Source: Nitriliruptoraceae bacterium (GTDB lineage: Bacteria; Actinomycetota; Nitriliruptoria; Nitriliruptorales; Nitriliruptoraceae). From it: DNA of 5,231 nt. Location of the stretch: contig SKTN01000186.1 of the NCBI GenBank assembly GCA_007117945.1, positions 1-5,231 on the forward strand, read 5' to 3'. Below, one piece after another: positions 1-5,231 of this stretch (position 1 is its first letter; each line of letters opens with the position of its first letter). The notes under the pieces were generated by a model. It saw nothing but the letters and a program-made list of their open reading frames with translations. It searched no databases and was not told the DNA's origin. The position numbers were made by a program, and so were the translations under genes.

Positions 1-216
1 CACCCTGGCGGGCCACGGGCCGGCACCATCGCGCACCGCCAGCGCTCCCGCTCGGCCGCTCGACCCCGACAGTGACGCAGCCGGCCGGGCCGACACGCAG
101 CGGTGCTGTGGGTCGGGTGGCGCCGGCGGGAGCGGCTCCAGCGCCGCTGGTACGCCTCGGACGTTGCCCGATGCCGGGGTGGCGTGCAGGCTCGCATGAC
201 GGGAGTACCGCCGTCA

Positions 217-236
217 GGCGCGGGCAGCCCCGCGCC
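217..236 (+). terminator. GC-rich hairpin, possible terminator of an upstream gene
   Basis: GGCGCGGG (217-224) and CCCGCGCC (229-236) form a perfect 8-bp stem with the 4-base loop CAGC. C215-A216 can extend it by pairing with T238-G239 if C237 is bulged. There is no T-run after the stem, so this is not a canonical intrinsic terminator; U-tract-less hairpins have been proposed as terminators in high-GC bacteria. Its place about 20 bases after the TGA at 197-199 and 100 bases before the next gene fits a role in ending an upstream transcript, but that role is inferred. Confidence 0.35.
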
Positions 237-263
237 CTGGCGCGACCGGCCAGCGAGGACGTT

Positions 264-284
264 CGAACCCGCTCCTCCGGTTCG
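264..284. repeat. Inverted repeat CGAACC-N9-GGTTCG upstream of the SRPBCC gene
   Basis: CGAACC at 264-269 and GGTTCG at 279-284 are exact reverse complements separated by 9 bases. The left arm overlaps the 8-base palindrome GTTCGAAC (261-268). The centre lies about 60 bases before the start codon at 336, where an operator could sit. No clear -35/-10 pair was recognised nearby, so this may be an operator, a weak hairpin or chance. Confidence 0.3.
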
Positions 285-321
285 TGTGCTACCGCGCGGC
301 GCGGGTCCACGACGTGGAAAC

Positions 322-327
322 GGGAGG
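322..327 (+). promoter_or_regulatory. Ribosome binding site of the SRPBCC gene
   Basis: GGGAGG lies 8 bases before the ATG at 336. It is a strong Shine-Dalgarno match at good spacing and decides the start against the longer in-frame extension to GTG at 72. Confidence 0.85.
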
Positions 328-335
328 TCTCTGCG

Positions 336-809
336 ATGGCGAGCACCTACACGGTCGAGCGGACCCAGCACATCGACGCGCCGCCCGAGGCGGTACATGA
401 GCGCCACGTCGACCTGCGCCGCTGGGAGTCCTGGTCACCGTGGGAGGACCTGGATCCGGACCTGCGGCGCACCTACGGCGGCGCCGCCTCGGGCGTCGGT
501 GCCTGGTACGAGTGGGACGGCAACCGCAGGGCCGGCAAGGGCCGGATGGAGATCATCGGGGACGACGCCTCGACCGTCCGCATCGACCTGCAGTTCCTGA
601 GACCGTTCAGATCGCACAGCAACACCGTGTTCGAACTGCACCCGGACGGTGACGGCACGCACGTCACCTGGAGCATGGTGGGCCCGAACACCGGCATGAC
701 CAGGGTGATGGGCCTGTTCCTGTCGATGGACGAGATGATCGGTCCCGACATCGAGAAAGGCCTCGTCCGACGCAAGTCCGAAGCCGAAGCCGCAGCGGCA
801 GCGGGCTAG
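336..809 (+). CDS. SRPBCC family protein (polyketide cyclase/dehydrase-like)
   Basis: Encodes 157 residues with the features of a single-domain SRPBCC (START/Bet v1-like) protein. This fold makes a helix-grip pocket for a hydrophobic ligand; the ligand and reaction of this member are not predictable. Visible signatures are the N-terminal beta strand and first helix with IDAPPEAV (13-20), the W-x-x-W-x-x-W segment (Trp30, Trp33, Trp36) followed by LDPDLRRTYGG (39-49), the GVGAWYEWDGN strand pair (53-63), GKGRMEI (67-73), and a late THVTWSM strand (108-114) leading to the long C-terminal helix ending near residue 147. Length is normal for the family. There is no signal peptide or membrane segment, so it should be cytoplasmic. 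The start at 336 is set by a GGGAGG site and by the domain beginning right after it; the frame stays open further upstream, but that sequence does not look coding. The short Ala/Glu tail (149-157) looks disordered. It stands 345 bases from the next gene and is probably its own transcript. Confidence 0.93.
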   Translation: MASTYTVERTQHIDAPPEAVHERHVDLRRWESWSPWEDLDPDLRRTYGGAASGVGAWYEWDGNRRAGKGRMEIIGDDASTVRIDLQFLRPFRSHSNTVFELHPDGDGTHVTWSMVGPNTGMTRVMGLFLSMDEMIGPDIEKGLVRRKSEAEAAAAAG

Positions 810-909
810 CCAGCGCGCCCAGCCAGGAACGGATCCCCCTGCGTGCCGGCCGCGGTGCGCTGGATGGACAGGTCCCCACCCGTCGGTCGCGACCCGCGGC
901 TCGGGCCGA

Positions 910-937
910 CCGGGCTGTGGCGATCCCACAGGCTCGG
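910..937 (+). repeat. Long imperfect hairpin
   Basis: CCGGGCTGTGG (910-920) pairs with CCACA (926-930) and GGCTCGG (931-937). This gives 11 pairs including one G-T pair (913-934), a single bulged G931, and the 5-base loop CGATC (921-925). It is 100 bases after the SRPBCC stop, so it could end that transcript, but no T-run follows. It could instead be part of a leader RNA for the gene at 1155. Confidence 0.4.
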
Positions 938-1028
938 ATCCGGCTGGCTGCCGCGGAAGGGCTCCCGGCCGAGGTCGTCGCTGCACCGTGCGGGCAGGGG
1001 AACCACCGTCCTGCGAGCGGGGGCTGGT

Positions 1029-1042
1029 GGGTGGAACCACGC
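1029..1042 (+). promoter_or_regulatory. T-box-like sequence (unproven)
   Basis: GGGTGGAACCACGC fits the conserved T-box element of tRNA-sensing leader RNAs, roughly AGGGTGGNACCRCG, at every position except the leading A (T here). The downstream arm CACGCA (1038-1043) can pair with TGCGTG (1061-1066), which resembles one helix of an antiterminator. The other helix would need an internal loop on its 3' side, which is not canonical. No Stem I hallmarks were recognised upstream, and the downstream gene is not a usual T-box target. Chance is a serious alternative. Confidence 0.2.
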
Positions 1043-1095
1043 AGTCGGAGAACCGTGCGTTGCGTGTCGCCCCCGATGTCAGCGACGCCCTCGAC

Positions 1096-1135
1096 GGTCA
1101 CGGTGGTCCCATCGGCGCGGCACCGCCGCGTGACC
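1096..1135 (+). repeat. Inverted repeat directly before the AhpD-like gene's ribosome binding site
   Basis: GGTCACG (1096-1102) and CGTGACC (1129-1135) are perfect 7-base reverse complements. An alternative register adds GGTGG (1102-1106) with CCGCC (1123-1127) through a G-T pair. The repeat ends five bases before the GGGAG site at 1141. It could be a terminator for upstream transcription, an operator, or a 5'-UTR hairpin affecting translation; the sequence alone does not choose. Confidence 0.4.
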
Positions 1136-1140
1136 TGACC

Positions 1141-1145
1141 GGGAG
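1141..1145 (+). promoter_or_regulatory. Ribosome binding site of the AhpD-like gene
   Basis: GGGAG sits 9 bases before the ATG at 1155 and supports that start. Confidence 0.7.
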
Positions 1146-1154
1146 ACAGCAGCG

Positions 1155-1544
1155 ATGACCACCACACGCACACGGACCGATGTCGAGACCGAGATCAAGG
1201 AGACGCTCGGGATCGTCCCGAGCTTCTTCGGACGCATCCCTGACGAGACCCTCGACCACGAGTGGCAGGTGTTCGCCCGTCTCGGGCTGGGCGAGACGCT
1301 GATCCCCAACAAGTACAAGGAACTGCTCATGCTGGCGGTGCATGCGCACACGCACTGCCGCTACTGCACGCTGTTCCACACCGAGGCCGCCAAGCTCTAC
1401 GGCGCGACCGACGAGGAGATCCAGGAGGCCGTCCACCTCGCCAAGCACACCGTGGGCTGGAGCACCTACCTCAACGGGCTCCGCGAGGACGAGGCCCGGT
1501 TCGGTGAGGAGCTCGCCCAGATCGGTGCGCACCTCGCCAGCTGA
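1155..1544 (+). CDS. AhpD-like / carboxymuconolactone decarboxylase family protein
   Basis: Encodes 129 residues of the all-helical CMD/AhpD fold. The family signature is Glu56, then Cys68-x-x-Cys71 and His75 within HCRYCTLFH. This spacing (E, +12 C, +15 C, +19 H) is identical to the catalytic Glu118-Cys130-Cys133-His137 of Mycobacterium tuberculosis AhpD, a thiol peroxidase-linked disulfide reductase, so a redox-active CxxC role in peroxide defence or thiol exchange is plausible. The AhpD relay residue His132 is replaced by Tyr70, common among AhpD-like proteins of unknown substrate. The domain continues through the helix LYGATDEEIQEAVHLAKHTV (81-100) and ends in an acidic helix. It is shorter than AhpD itself and corresponds to one CMD domain. 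No signal peptide; expected cytoplasmic and oligomeric as in the family. No ahpC or other peroxidase gene is in the window. The next ORF starts 33 bases after the stop and is probably co-transcribed. A true decarboxylase role is unlikely, because the CxxC motif is typical of the redox branch. Confidence 0.93.
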   Translation: MTTTRTRTDVETEIKETLGIVPSFFGRIPDETLDHEWQVFARLGLGETLIPNKYKELLMLAVHAHTHCRYCTLFHTEAAKLYGATDEEIQEAVHLAKHTVGWSTYLNGLREDEARFGEELAQIGAHLAS

Positions 1545-1560
1545 GGCGTCGACGACCGCG

Positions 1561-1566
1561 GGGAGG
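1561..1566 (+). promoter_or_regulatory. Ribosome binding site that decides the small ORF's start
   Basis: GGGAGG is 11 bases before the ATG at 1578. The in-frame GTG at 1566 overlaps this site and so is a poor start. Confidence 0.55.
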
Positions 1567-1577
1567 TGACGTGGCAG

Positions 1578-1775
1578 ATGCAGCTCGAGCGGATCCGACC
1601 GACCTCGTGGCGGGTGACGTTGCACCCGCTCGAGCTCGCCTCCCTGATCTCCGCAGCCCGCTGGGCGGTGGGCGGTGCCGACGGGCACCTGCCGCCCGAA
1701 GCCGTGGACCAGCTGCGTGGCGTGCTCGACCGCTACGACGCCGCGATCGCGCCGGCCCGGGCCGAGCGCGGGTGA
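1578..1775 (+). CDS. Small protein of unknown function (65 residues)
   Basis: I do not recognise this family. It looks like a real gene: third codon positions are overwhelmingly G or C, a GGGAGG site lies upstream, and the protein is balanced in composition, unlike the Arg-rich shadow frame starting at GTG 1571. The sequence has a basic, strand-like N-terminal part with RPTSWRVTLHPLEL (7-20), a helix around ASLISAARWAVGG (21-33), and an amphipathic helix PPEAVDQLRGVLDRYDAAI (39-57) ending in a charged tail. There is no signal peptide, no membrane span long enough to be convincing, and no Cys. ATG 1578 is preferred; an annotation starting at GTG 1566 would add four residues. It follows the AhpD-like gene by 33 bases on the same strand and is followed by a hairpin, so the pair reads as an operon. 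A role linked to the AhpD-like protein is only an inference from position. Confidence 0.72.
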   Translation: MQLERIRPTSWRVTLHPLELASLISAARWAVGGADGHLPPEAVDQLRGVLDRYDAAIAPARAERG

Positions 1776-1788
1776 GGTGACCCTCCGA

Positions 1789-1812
1789 CGGCATCCCGCG
1801 CCCTCGATGCCG
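1789..1812 (+). terminator. Hairpin after the AhpD-like/small-ORF pair
   Basis: CGGCATC (1789-1795) and GATGCCG (1806-1812) form a perfect 7-bp stem with a 10-base loop, 14 bases after the small ORF's stop. CCT (1782-1784) can add pairs with AGG (1813-1815) across a bulge. There is no T-run, so intrinsic termination is not assured. Position between two transcription units supports the call. Confidence 0.4.
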
Positions 1813-1843
1813 AGGTTGCTCCGCCGGGTCCTGGTACCTGCTC

Positions 1844-1849
1844 TAGGGT
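1844..1849 (+). promoter_or_regulatory. Possible -10 element of the histidine kinase gene
   Basis: TAGGGT matches the TANNNT form of actinobacterial -10 elements and stands about 60 bases before the kinase start at 1908, after the hairpin at 1789-1812. The nearest -35-like sequence, TTGCTC at 1816-1821, is 22 bases away, which is too far for a standard promoter. Weak support. Confidence 0.22.
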
Positions 1850-1907
1850 GGGCGCGACGGAGGCCGGAGAGGGGAGTCCCGACGGTCGCTCTTCGCGGTA
1901 GGACGGG

Positions 1908-3140
1908 ATGGATGCACCACCGAAGGCCTCGCAGCTCGATGGGTTCTTCGGTGCCGTTGGACGCCTCGTGGTGCCGGAAGACGTGGTCATGGGGCGCCTC
2001 ACCCGCCTGCTCGGGACGTTCTGGCTGACCGGTGGGTGCTGGATCGGGCTCGGTTGGCTGCTGGGCGTCTACGACGAGGGGTGGCGTGCGGCGATCGCCG
2101 GTCTGGCGGCGTCGGCGGTCGTGATCGGGACGGCCCTGCTGATGGTCGACCAGCGGCGACTTGGCACGCGATCGGATGTGGCCCTGACGCTGCTCGGGTC
2201 GCTGTTCATCGCGCTCGTCACGCTGTTGGCCGGGCAGCGGGGTGTCGGCGTCACCGGGGTGCTGTACGTGTACGTCGCGTGCTTCGCCGCGATGTCGCTG
2301 CGCCGACAGGCCGTCGCTGTCACCCTCGTGTCGGCTGCGACGCATCTGGGCGCGCTCCTGGCTGCCGGCTACGACGCGGCTGTGGCGATCTGGGCCATCA
2401 CCTGGGGCACCGCCATCATCGCGGGTCTGGTGGTCGGTGCCGCGGTCGAGTGGCTGCGGCAACTGGTCGGGCGCCTGGAGGAAGCCGCTGAGTACAAGAC
2501 GCGGTTCGTCGCCACGGTGTCCCACGAGCTCCGCACGCCGCTGACCTCGATCATCGGGTTCAGTCGGACCCTGCAGCGGGACTGGGACCGGCTCGACGAG
2601 GACGAGCGACGACGCTTCATCGCGGTGATCGACCGGCAGGCAGGCCGCCAGCTCCGCCTGGTCGAGGATGTGATGACCCTGGCGACGCTGCTGCGAGGCA
2701 CGCTCACGGTGCAACCGGCACAGGTCGAGGTCACCCGGCTGATCCCCGAGATGGTCGAGCCCCTGCCCTTTCCGGTCGAGGTGGACATCCGCGAGCCGAC
2801 GACGGCGACCGTGGACCCCCACCATCTGGAGCGCATCCTGCACAACCTGCTCGTCAACGCTGATCGCTACGGCGAGCCGCCCCTGATCGTGCGGGTCGCC
2901 CCGAGCGCTCGTGGGACCGTCATCGACGTGATCGACCACGGTGCCGGCATCAGCGGCGGGCTCGACGACCGTCTGCTCGAAGCCTTCGTCCAGGGTGACA
3001 GCGGGGACCGTCGCAGCTCGGTCGGTGTCGGGCTGGGGCTGACGCTGTGCCGTGACCTGCTCCAGCTCAACCAGGGACGGCTGGAGTACCTCGACACCAT
3101 CGGCGGCGGCGCGACCTTCCGTGTCACCCTGCCGGCCTGA
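1908..3140 (+). CDS. Membrane sensor histidine kinase
   Basis: Encodes 410 residues: a membrane sensor half and a complete cytoplasmic kinase half. About six hydrophobic spans lie near 31-53, 61-80, 91-109, 115-130, 136-154 and 157-181, joined by very short loops, so the signal is probably sensed in or at the membrane. A short linker (182-200), with no HAMP or PAS domain visible, leads to the HisKA domain with the H-box FVATVSHELRTPL (200-212); His206 is the expected phosphorylation site. The HATPase domain has an N-box around HNLLVNADRYG (312-322, Asn313 and Asn317), a G1 box DHGAGI (343-348), an F-box-like EAFVQGD (358-364) and a G2 box GVGLGL (373-378). All motifs look intact. No response regulator gene lies in the window, so it is an orphan here. 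The start is uncertain: ATG 1908 has only a weak AGGA nearby, while in-frame ATG 1989 (residue 28) has GGAAG 8 bases upstream, and codons before it have weaker G/C third-position bias. Either start keeps all domains. It converges with the peptidase gene. Confidence 0.94.
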   Translation: MDAPPKASQLDGFFGAVGRLVVPEDVVMGRLTRLLGTFWLTGGCWIGLGWLLGVYDEGWRAAIAGLAASAVVIGTALLMVDQRRLGTRSDVALTLLGSLFIALVTLLAGQRGVGVTGVLYVYVACFAAMSLRRQAVAVTLVSAATHLGALLAAGYDAAVAIWAITWGTAIIAGLVVGAAVEWLRQLVGRLEEAAEYKTRFVATVSHELRTPLTSIIGFSRTLQRDWDRLDEDERRRFIAVIDRQAGRQLRLVEDVMTLATLLRGTLTVQPAQVEVTRLIPEMVEPLPFPVEVDIREPTTATVDPHHLERILHNLLVNADRYGEPPLIVRVAPSARGTVIDVIDHGAGISGGLDDRLLEAFVQGDSGDRRSSVGVGLGLTLCRDLLQLNQGRLEYLDTIGGGATFRVTLPA

Positions 3141-3162
3141 CCGTGCCGCGCCGACGGATCGC

Positions 3163-5231
3163 TCACAGCAGTGCGGGTCGCTGGAAGGGCTGGTCGTCGA
3201 GGTGCTCGGCCAGGAAGGCCAGCACCGTCGCGTACCACAGCCGGGCGTGCTGGGGCCCCAGCACCCAGTGGTGCTCGTCGGGGAAGTACAGCAGCCGGGC
3301 GTCGACGTCGTGGCGCACCAGGTCGGTCCACAGGGTCAGACCCTCGCTGATGGGCACCCGCAGATCCCGCTCGCCGTGGATCACCAGCATCGGCGTGGTG
3401 ATGGACGCCACGTGCCTGTCGGGGGAGTGCTCCCGGTACCGACGGTCGTCCACGTAGGGATCACCGAACTCCCGCTCCCAGAACAACCCCAGATCCGTGG
3501 TGCCGTGGAAGGCCCGGAGCGACCACAGGGACGCGTGGGTGACGATCGCACGGAACCGGTCGGTGTGGCCCGCGATCCAGTTGGCCATGTAGCCCCCGAA
3601 GGAGCCTCCCGTAGCCGCCACGCGGTCGCCGTCCACCTCGTCGCGGGCGGCCACGTCCTCGACCGCGGCCATGACGTCGGTGTAGGGCGCCTCGCCCCAG
3701 CAGCCCCAGCCGCGCTCGATCCATGCCTGGCCGTAGCCCGTGGACAGGGCCGGGTCCGGCAGCAGCACCGCGTAGCCGGCGGCAGCGAACACGTGGGGGT
3801 TCCACCGCCAGTGCCAGCCGTTCCAGGAGCTCAGTGGTCCCCCGTGGATGAGCACGACCAGGGGTACGGGTGCCTCGGCGGATGCCTGGCTCGGCAGGAC
3901 CAACCAGGAGCCGATGGTCGCGCCGTCCGCAGCGGTGGTCGTCACCCGCGTCACCGTGGTGTGGTCGGGGTCGGCGCCGACGGGGGAGGGCAGCTCCACC
4001 TCGCCGGCGGGCGGCTCCGCGGGGTCGAAGCGCACGGGACGGGGAGCCGCCCCCACCTCGGCGTGCAGGGCGTAGGCCCCGCCCGCGGCAGGCAGGCACA
4101 GATCGCTGTAGGCGCCGTGCTCGGTCAGGCGGGTGCTGGCGCGGACGGGGACGCCCTCCGCGGTGGTGACCTCGGCCGCCTCGACGCGCTGGACGCTGCG
4201 GTGCCCCTGATCGTCGGTCAGGAACAGCACCGCGTCGCCGGCAGGGGTCCACCGCGGCGCATCGGGCCAGCGGTCGAGGTCGGGGGTGAGGTCCACGGGC
4301 GCCACGAGGCCCTCGGGCGCGCCCTCGGCGGCCAGCGACAGCAGCACCAGGGTGCGGTCGGTGACCCGGTCGGGGGCGCCGAGGTCCTGGGCGGTGCACA
4401 CGATGCGTCGCCCGTCCGCAGCGACCGCCGGGGCACCGAAGGCGCGGCCATCCTCGGCCAGCACGCGTCGCTCACCCGTCGCCACCTCGATGGCCACCAG
4501 GTCCGTGACGAGGTCCCCGGGCGTGCGCCGGGGTGAGGTGCGACCCCACGTGGTCACCACCGTGGCGCCGTCGGGGGTGAGTGCCACCTGGGCGTCGCGC
4601 AGTGCCGGCCCCCGCGCCAGCAGGCGCACGCGCGCGTCCTCGGTCACCTCGTCGCGCAGGTCCAGCACCCACAGCCCCGGTTCGCGGGGACCGAGCCACC
4701 GGTCCCAGTGCACCACCGGGTAGGTCCCCGGCCCGTGGAGCTGCGCCGTGACCCCGGCCTGCTTGCGGGCGCGGGCGCGCTCGGCGTCCTCGGCCAGGTC
4801 GCCGGTGCCGGGGTGGAGTTCGGCGGCGAAGACCACGAGCGGTGCCTCGGCCGCGGCCCACACCCCACCGACCCCGGCGTCGGGGGCCACGAGCAGTTCG
4901 GGCTCACCGCCGGCGCGGGGCAGGCGCCACAGCGCTGCCGGCGCGTCCTCGGGTGCGTCCTCGGCGTCGGGATCCGGCCGCGCGGAGGTGAACAGCAGGT
5001 CACCACCCGCAAGGAAGGTCGCTGCCGACTCCCCGGCTGCGGAGCGGGTGAGCTGGCGCGCGTCCTCCACGCCCGTGGGGTCCAGCGCCCACAGGGCGGT
5101 GCGCATCCGCTTCCCGTCGGGGGCGGGGGTACCCACCCCGACCACCGCGAGGGAGGCGTCGTCGGCCACGGCGAGGCCCGCGAGCCGGGGACGGCCCAGC
5201 ATGGTCTCCAGGGCCGTGTGCGCCGGGCGTG
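3163..5231 (-). CDS. S9 family (prolyl oligopeptidase) serine peptidase, N-terminus likely beyond the window
   Basis: Member of peptidase family S9, which cleaves short peptides or acylated N-termini; this one resembles the acylaminoacyl-peptidase/dipeptidyl-peptidase branch. Numbering from the Met at 5202, an N-terminal beta-propeller-like part covers about 1-400, with repeated sequences such as ALWALDP (36-42) and LTPDGATVVTTWG (208-220). A C-terminal alpha/beta hydrolase domain follows (about 415-670), with the oxyanion-hole motif HGGP (453-456), the nucleophile elbow GGSFGGY (Ser534), the acid in HGERDLRVP (Asp613) and the base in DEHHW (His645). The catalytic set is complete. No signal peptide is visible, so it is probably cytoplasmic. 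The frame has no stop between 5202 and the right edge, and the residues just upstream of the Met continue a typical family N-terminus (a segment leading into RPRLAGLAV); the true start is therefore probably outside, and the Met at 5202 has GGAG only 3 bases away. Family members are usually around 600-700 residues, so little is missing. Its stop is 22 bases from the convergent kinase stop. Confidence 0.93.
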   Translation of the reverse strand, partial: RPAHTALETMLGRPRLAGLAVADDASLAVVGVGTPAPDGKRMRTALWALDPTGVEDARQLTRSAAGESAATFLAGGDLLFTSARPDPDAEDAPEDAPAALWRLPRAGGEPELLVAPDAGVGGVWAAAEAPLVVFAAELHPGTGDLAEDAERARARKQAGVTAQLHGPGTYPVVHWDRWLGPREPGLWVLDLRDEVTEDARVRLLARGPALRDAQVALTPDGATVVTTWGRTSPRRTPGDLVTDLVAIEVATGERRVLAEDGRAFGAPAVAADGRRIVCTAQDLGAPDRVTDRTLVLLSLAAEGAPEGLVAPVDLTPDLDRWPDAPRWTPAGDAVLFLTDDQGHRSVQRVEAAEVTTAEGVPVRASTRLTEHGAYSDLCLPAAGGAYALHAEVGAAPRPVRFDPAEPPAGEVELPSPVGADPDHTTVTRVTTTAADGATIGSWLVLPSQASAEAPVPLVVLIHGGPLSSWNGWHWRWNPHVFAAAGYAVLLPDPALSTGYGQAWIERGWGCWGEAPYTDVMAAVEDVAARDEVDGDRVAATGGSFGGYMANWIAGHTDRFRAIVTHASLWSLRAFHGTTDLGLFWEREFGDPYVDDRRYREHSPDRHVASITTPMLVIHGERDLRVPISEGLTLWTDLVRHDVDARLLYFPDEHHWVLGPQHARLWYATVLAFLAEHLDDQPFQRPALL

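Larger units (their letters stand above)
1..335. other. Left-edge region without a supported gene
   Basis: No convincing gene is visible here. Reading from the left edge on +, one frame is open to a TGA at 73-75 and another to a TGA at 197-199. Either could be the C-terminal tail of a gene starting outside, but both translations are low-complexity (Arg-, Ala-, Gly- and Pro-rich) and I cannot choose between them. The frame of the downstream SRPBCC gene is also open across the whole stretch, but that extension is Arg/Pro/Ala-rich and looks non-coding. The region contains a GC hairpin near 217-236 and an inverted repeat at 264-284, listed separately. No tRNA could be folded around the GTTCGAAC sequence at 261-268. 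Confidence 0.6.
810..1154. other. 345-base intergenic region with several hairpins, no supported gene
   Basis: This is the longest internal gap. A + strand frame (GTG 917 to TGA 1136-1138, 73 codons) is open here, but its third-position G/C bias is weaker than in the flanking genes, it has no good ribosome binding site, and the translation matches no family I know. Minus-strand frames are Pro/Arg/Gly-rich and look like shadows. The DNA does hold structure: an 11-pair hairpin at 910-937, two repeated octamers (ACCGTGCG at 985 and 1052; GGAACCAC at 999 and 1033), a T-box-like sequence at 1029-1042, a stem at 1038-1066, and an inverted repeat at 1096-1135 ending just before the next gene's ribosome binding site. 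It could be a 5' leader of the AhpD-like gene, an unrecognised small RNA, or a decayed gene. Confidence 0.6.

Noticed and set aside
205..280. Possible tRNA, suggested by the T-loop-like GTTCGAACCC at 261-270
   Set aside because: The bases flanking the loop do not form a T-stem, and no D-arm or full acceptor stem could be folded.
72..335. N-terminal extension of the SRPBCC protein to GTG 72
   Set aside because: The strong GGGAGG site before ATG 336 and the family N-terminus starting there argue against it; the extension is Arg/Pro/Ala-rich with no domain.
917..1138. 73-codon + frame in the 810-1154 gap, ending 16 bases before the AhpD-like start
   Set aside because: Third-position bias is weaker than in the real genes, there is no good ribosome binding site before GTG 917, and the product is unlike any family known to me. 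A real small gene cannot be fully excluded.
1571..1780. 69-codon frame from GTG 1571, overlapping the small ORF
   Set aside because: Its product is dominated by Arg, Ala and Pro, and the neighbouring frame has far better codon bias.
1098..2939. 613-codon open frame on the minus strand opposite the AhpD-like gene, small ORF and kinase
   Set aside because: It lies antisense to three well-supported genes. Its translation is rich in Arg, Asp, His, Gln and Pro without any domain, as expected from the mirror frame of high-GC coding DNA.
3141..3162. Bidirectional terminator between kinase and peptidase
   Set aside because: Only a 4-bp CCGT/ACGG stem with a 9-base loop and no T-run; too weak to call.
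3052..4536. 494-codon open frame on + opposite the S9 peptidase
   Set aside because: It is antisense to a peptidase with a complete catalytic set, and its Gly/Val/Gln/His-rich translation shows no domain. It is a GC-driven shadow.

Overview
The window is GC-rich DNA with strong G/C preference at third codon positions, GGGAGG-type ribosome binding sites and short intergenic gaps. This fits a high-GC bacterium, most likely an actinomycete-type organism. That is inferred from composition and protein style only; no marker gene fixes the taxon.

Layout, left to right. Bases 1-335 hold no gene I can support, but contain a strong GC hairpin and a small inverted repeat. A SRPBCC/polyketide-cyclase-like protein follows on + (336-809). 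Bases 810-1154 are a 345-base non-coding stretch with several hairpins and a T-box-like sequence. Next comes a probable two-gene + strand unit: an AhpD-like/carboxymuconolactone-decarboxylase-family protein (1155-1544) and a 65-residue protein of unknown function (1578-1775). A hairpin at 1789-1812 separates this pair from a membrane sensor histidine kinase on + (1908-3140). The right 40% is one convergent gene on -, an S9 (prolyl oligopeptidase) family peptidase (3163 to the right edge). Its reading frame is still open at the window end, so its N-terminus is probably outside.

The genes do not form an obvious single pathway. The AhpD-like gene and the small ORF are close enough to be co-transcribed. 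The kinase has no response regulator in the window. The peptidase is unrelated in direction and ends only 22 bases from the kinase stop. I see no mobile element, CRISPR array, tRNA, rRNA or defence module. The least explained DNA is the 810-1154 intergenic region; whether it is a functional leader RNA cannot be settled by eye.
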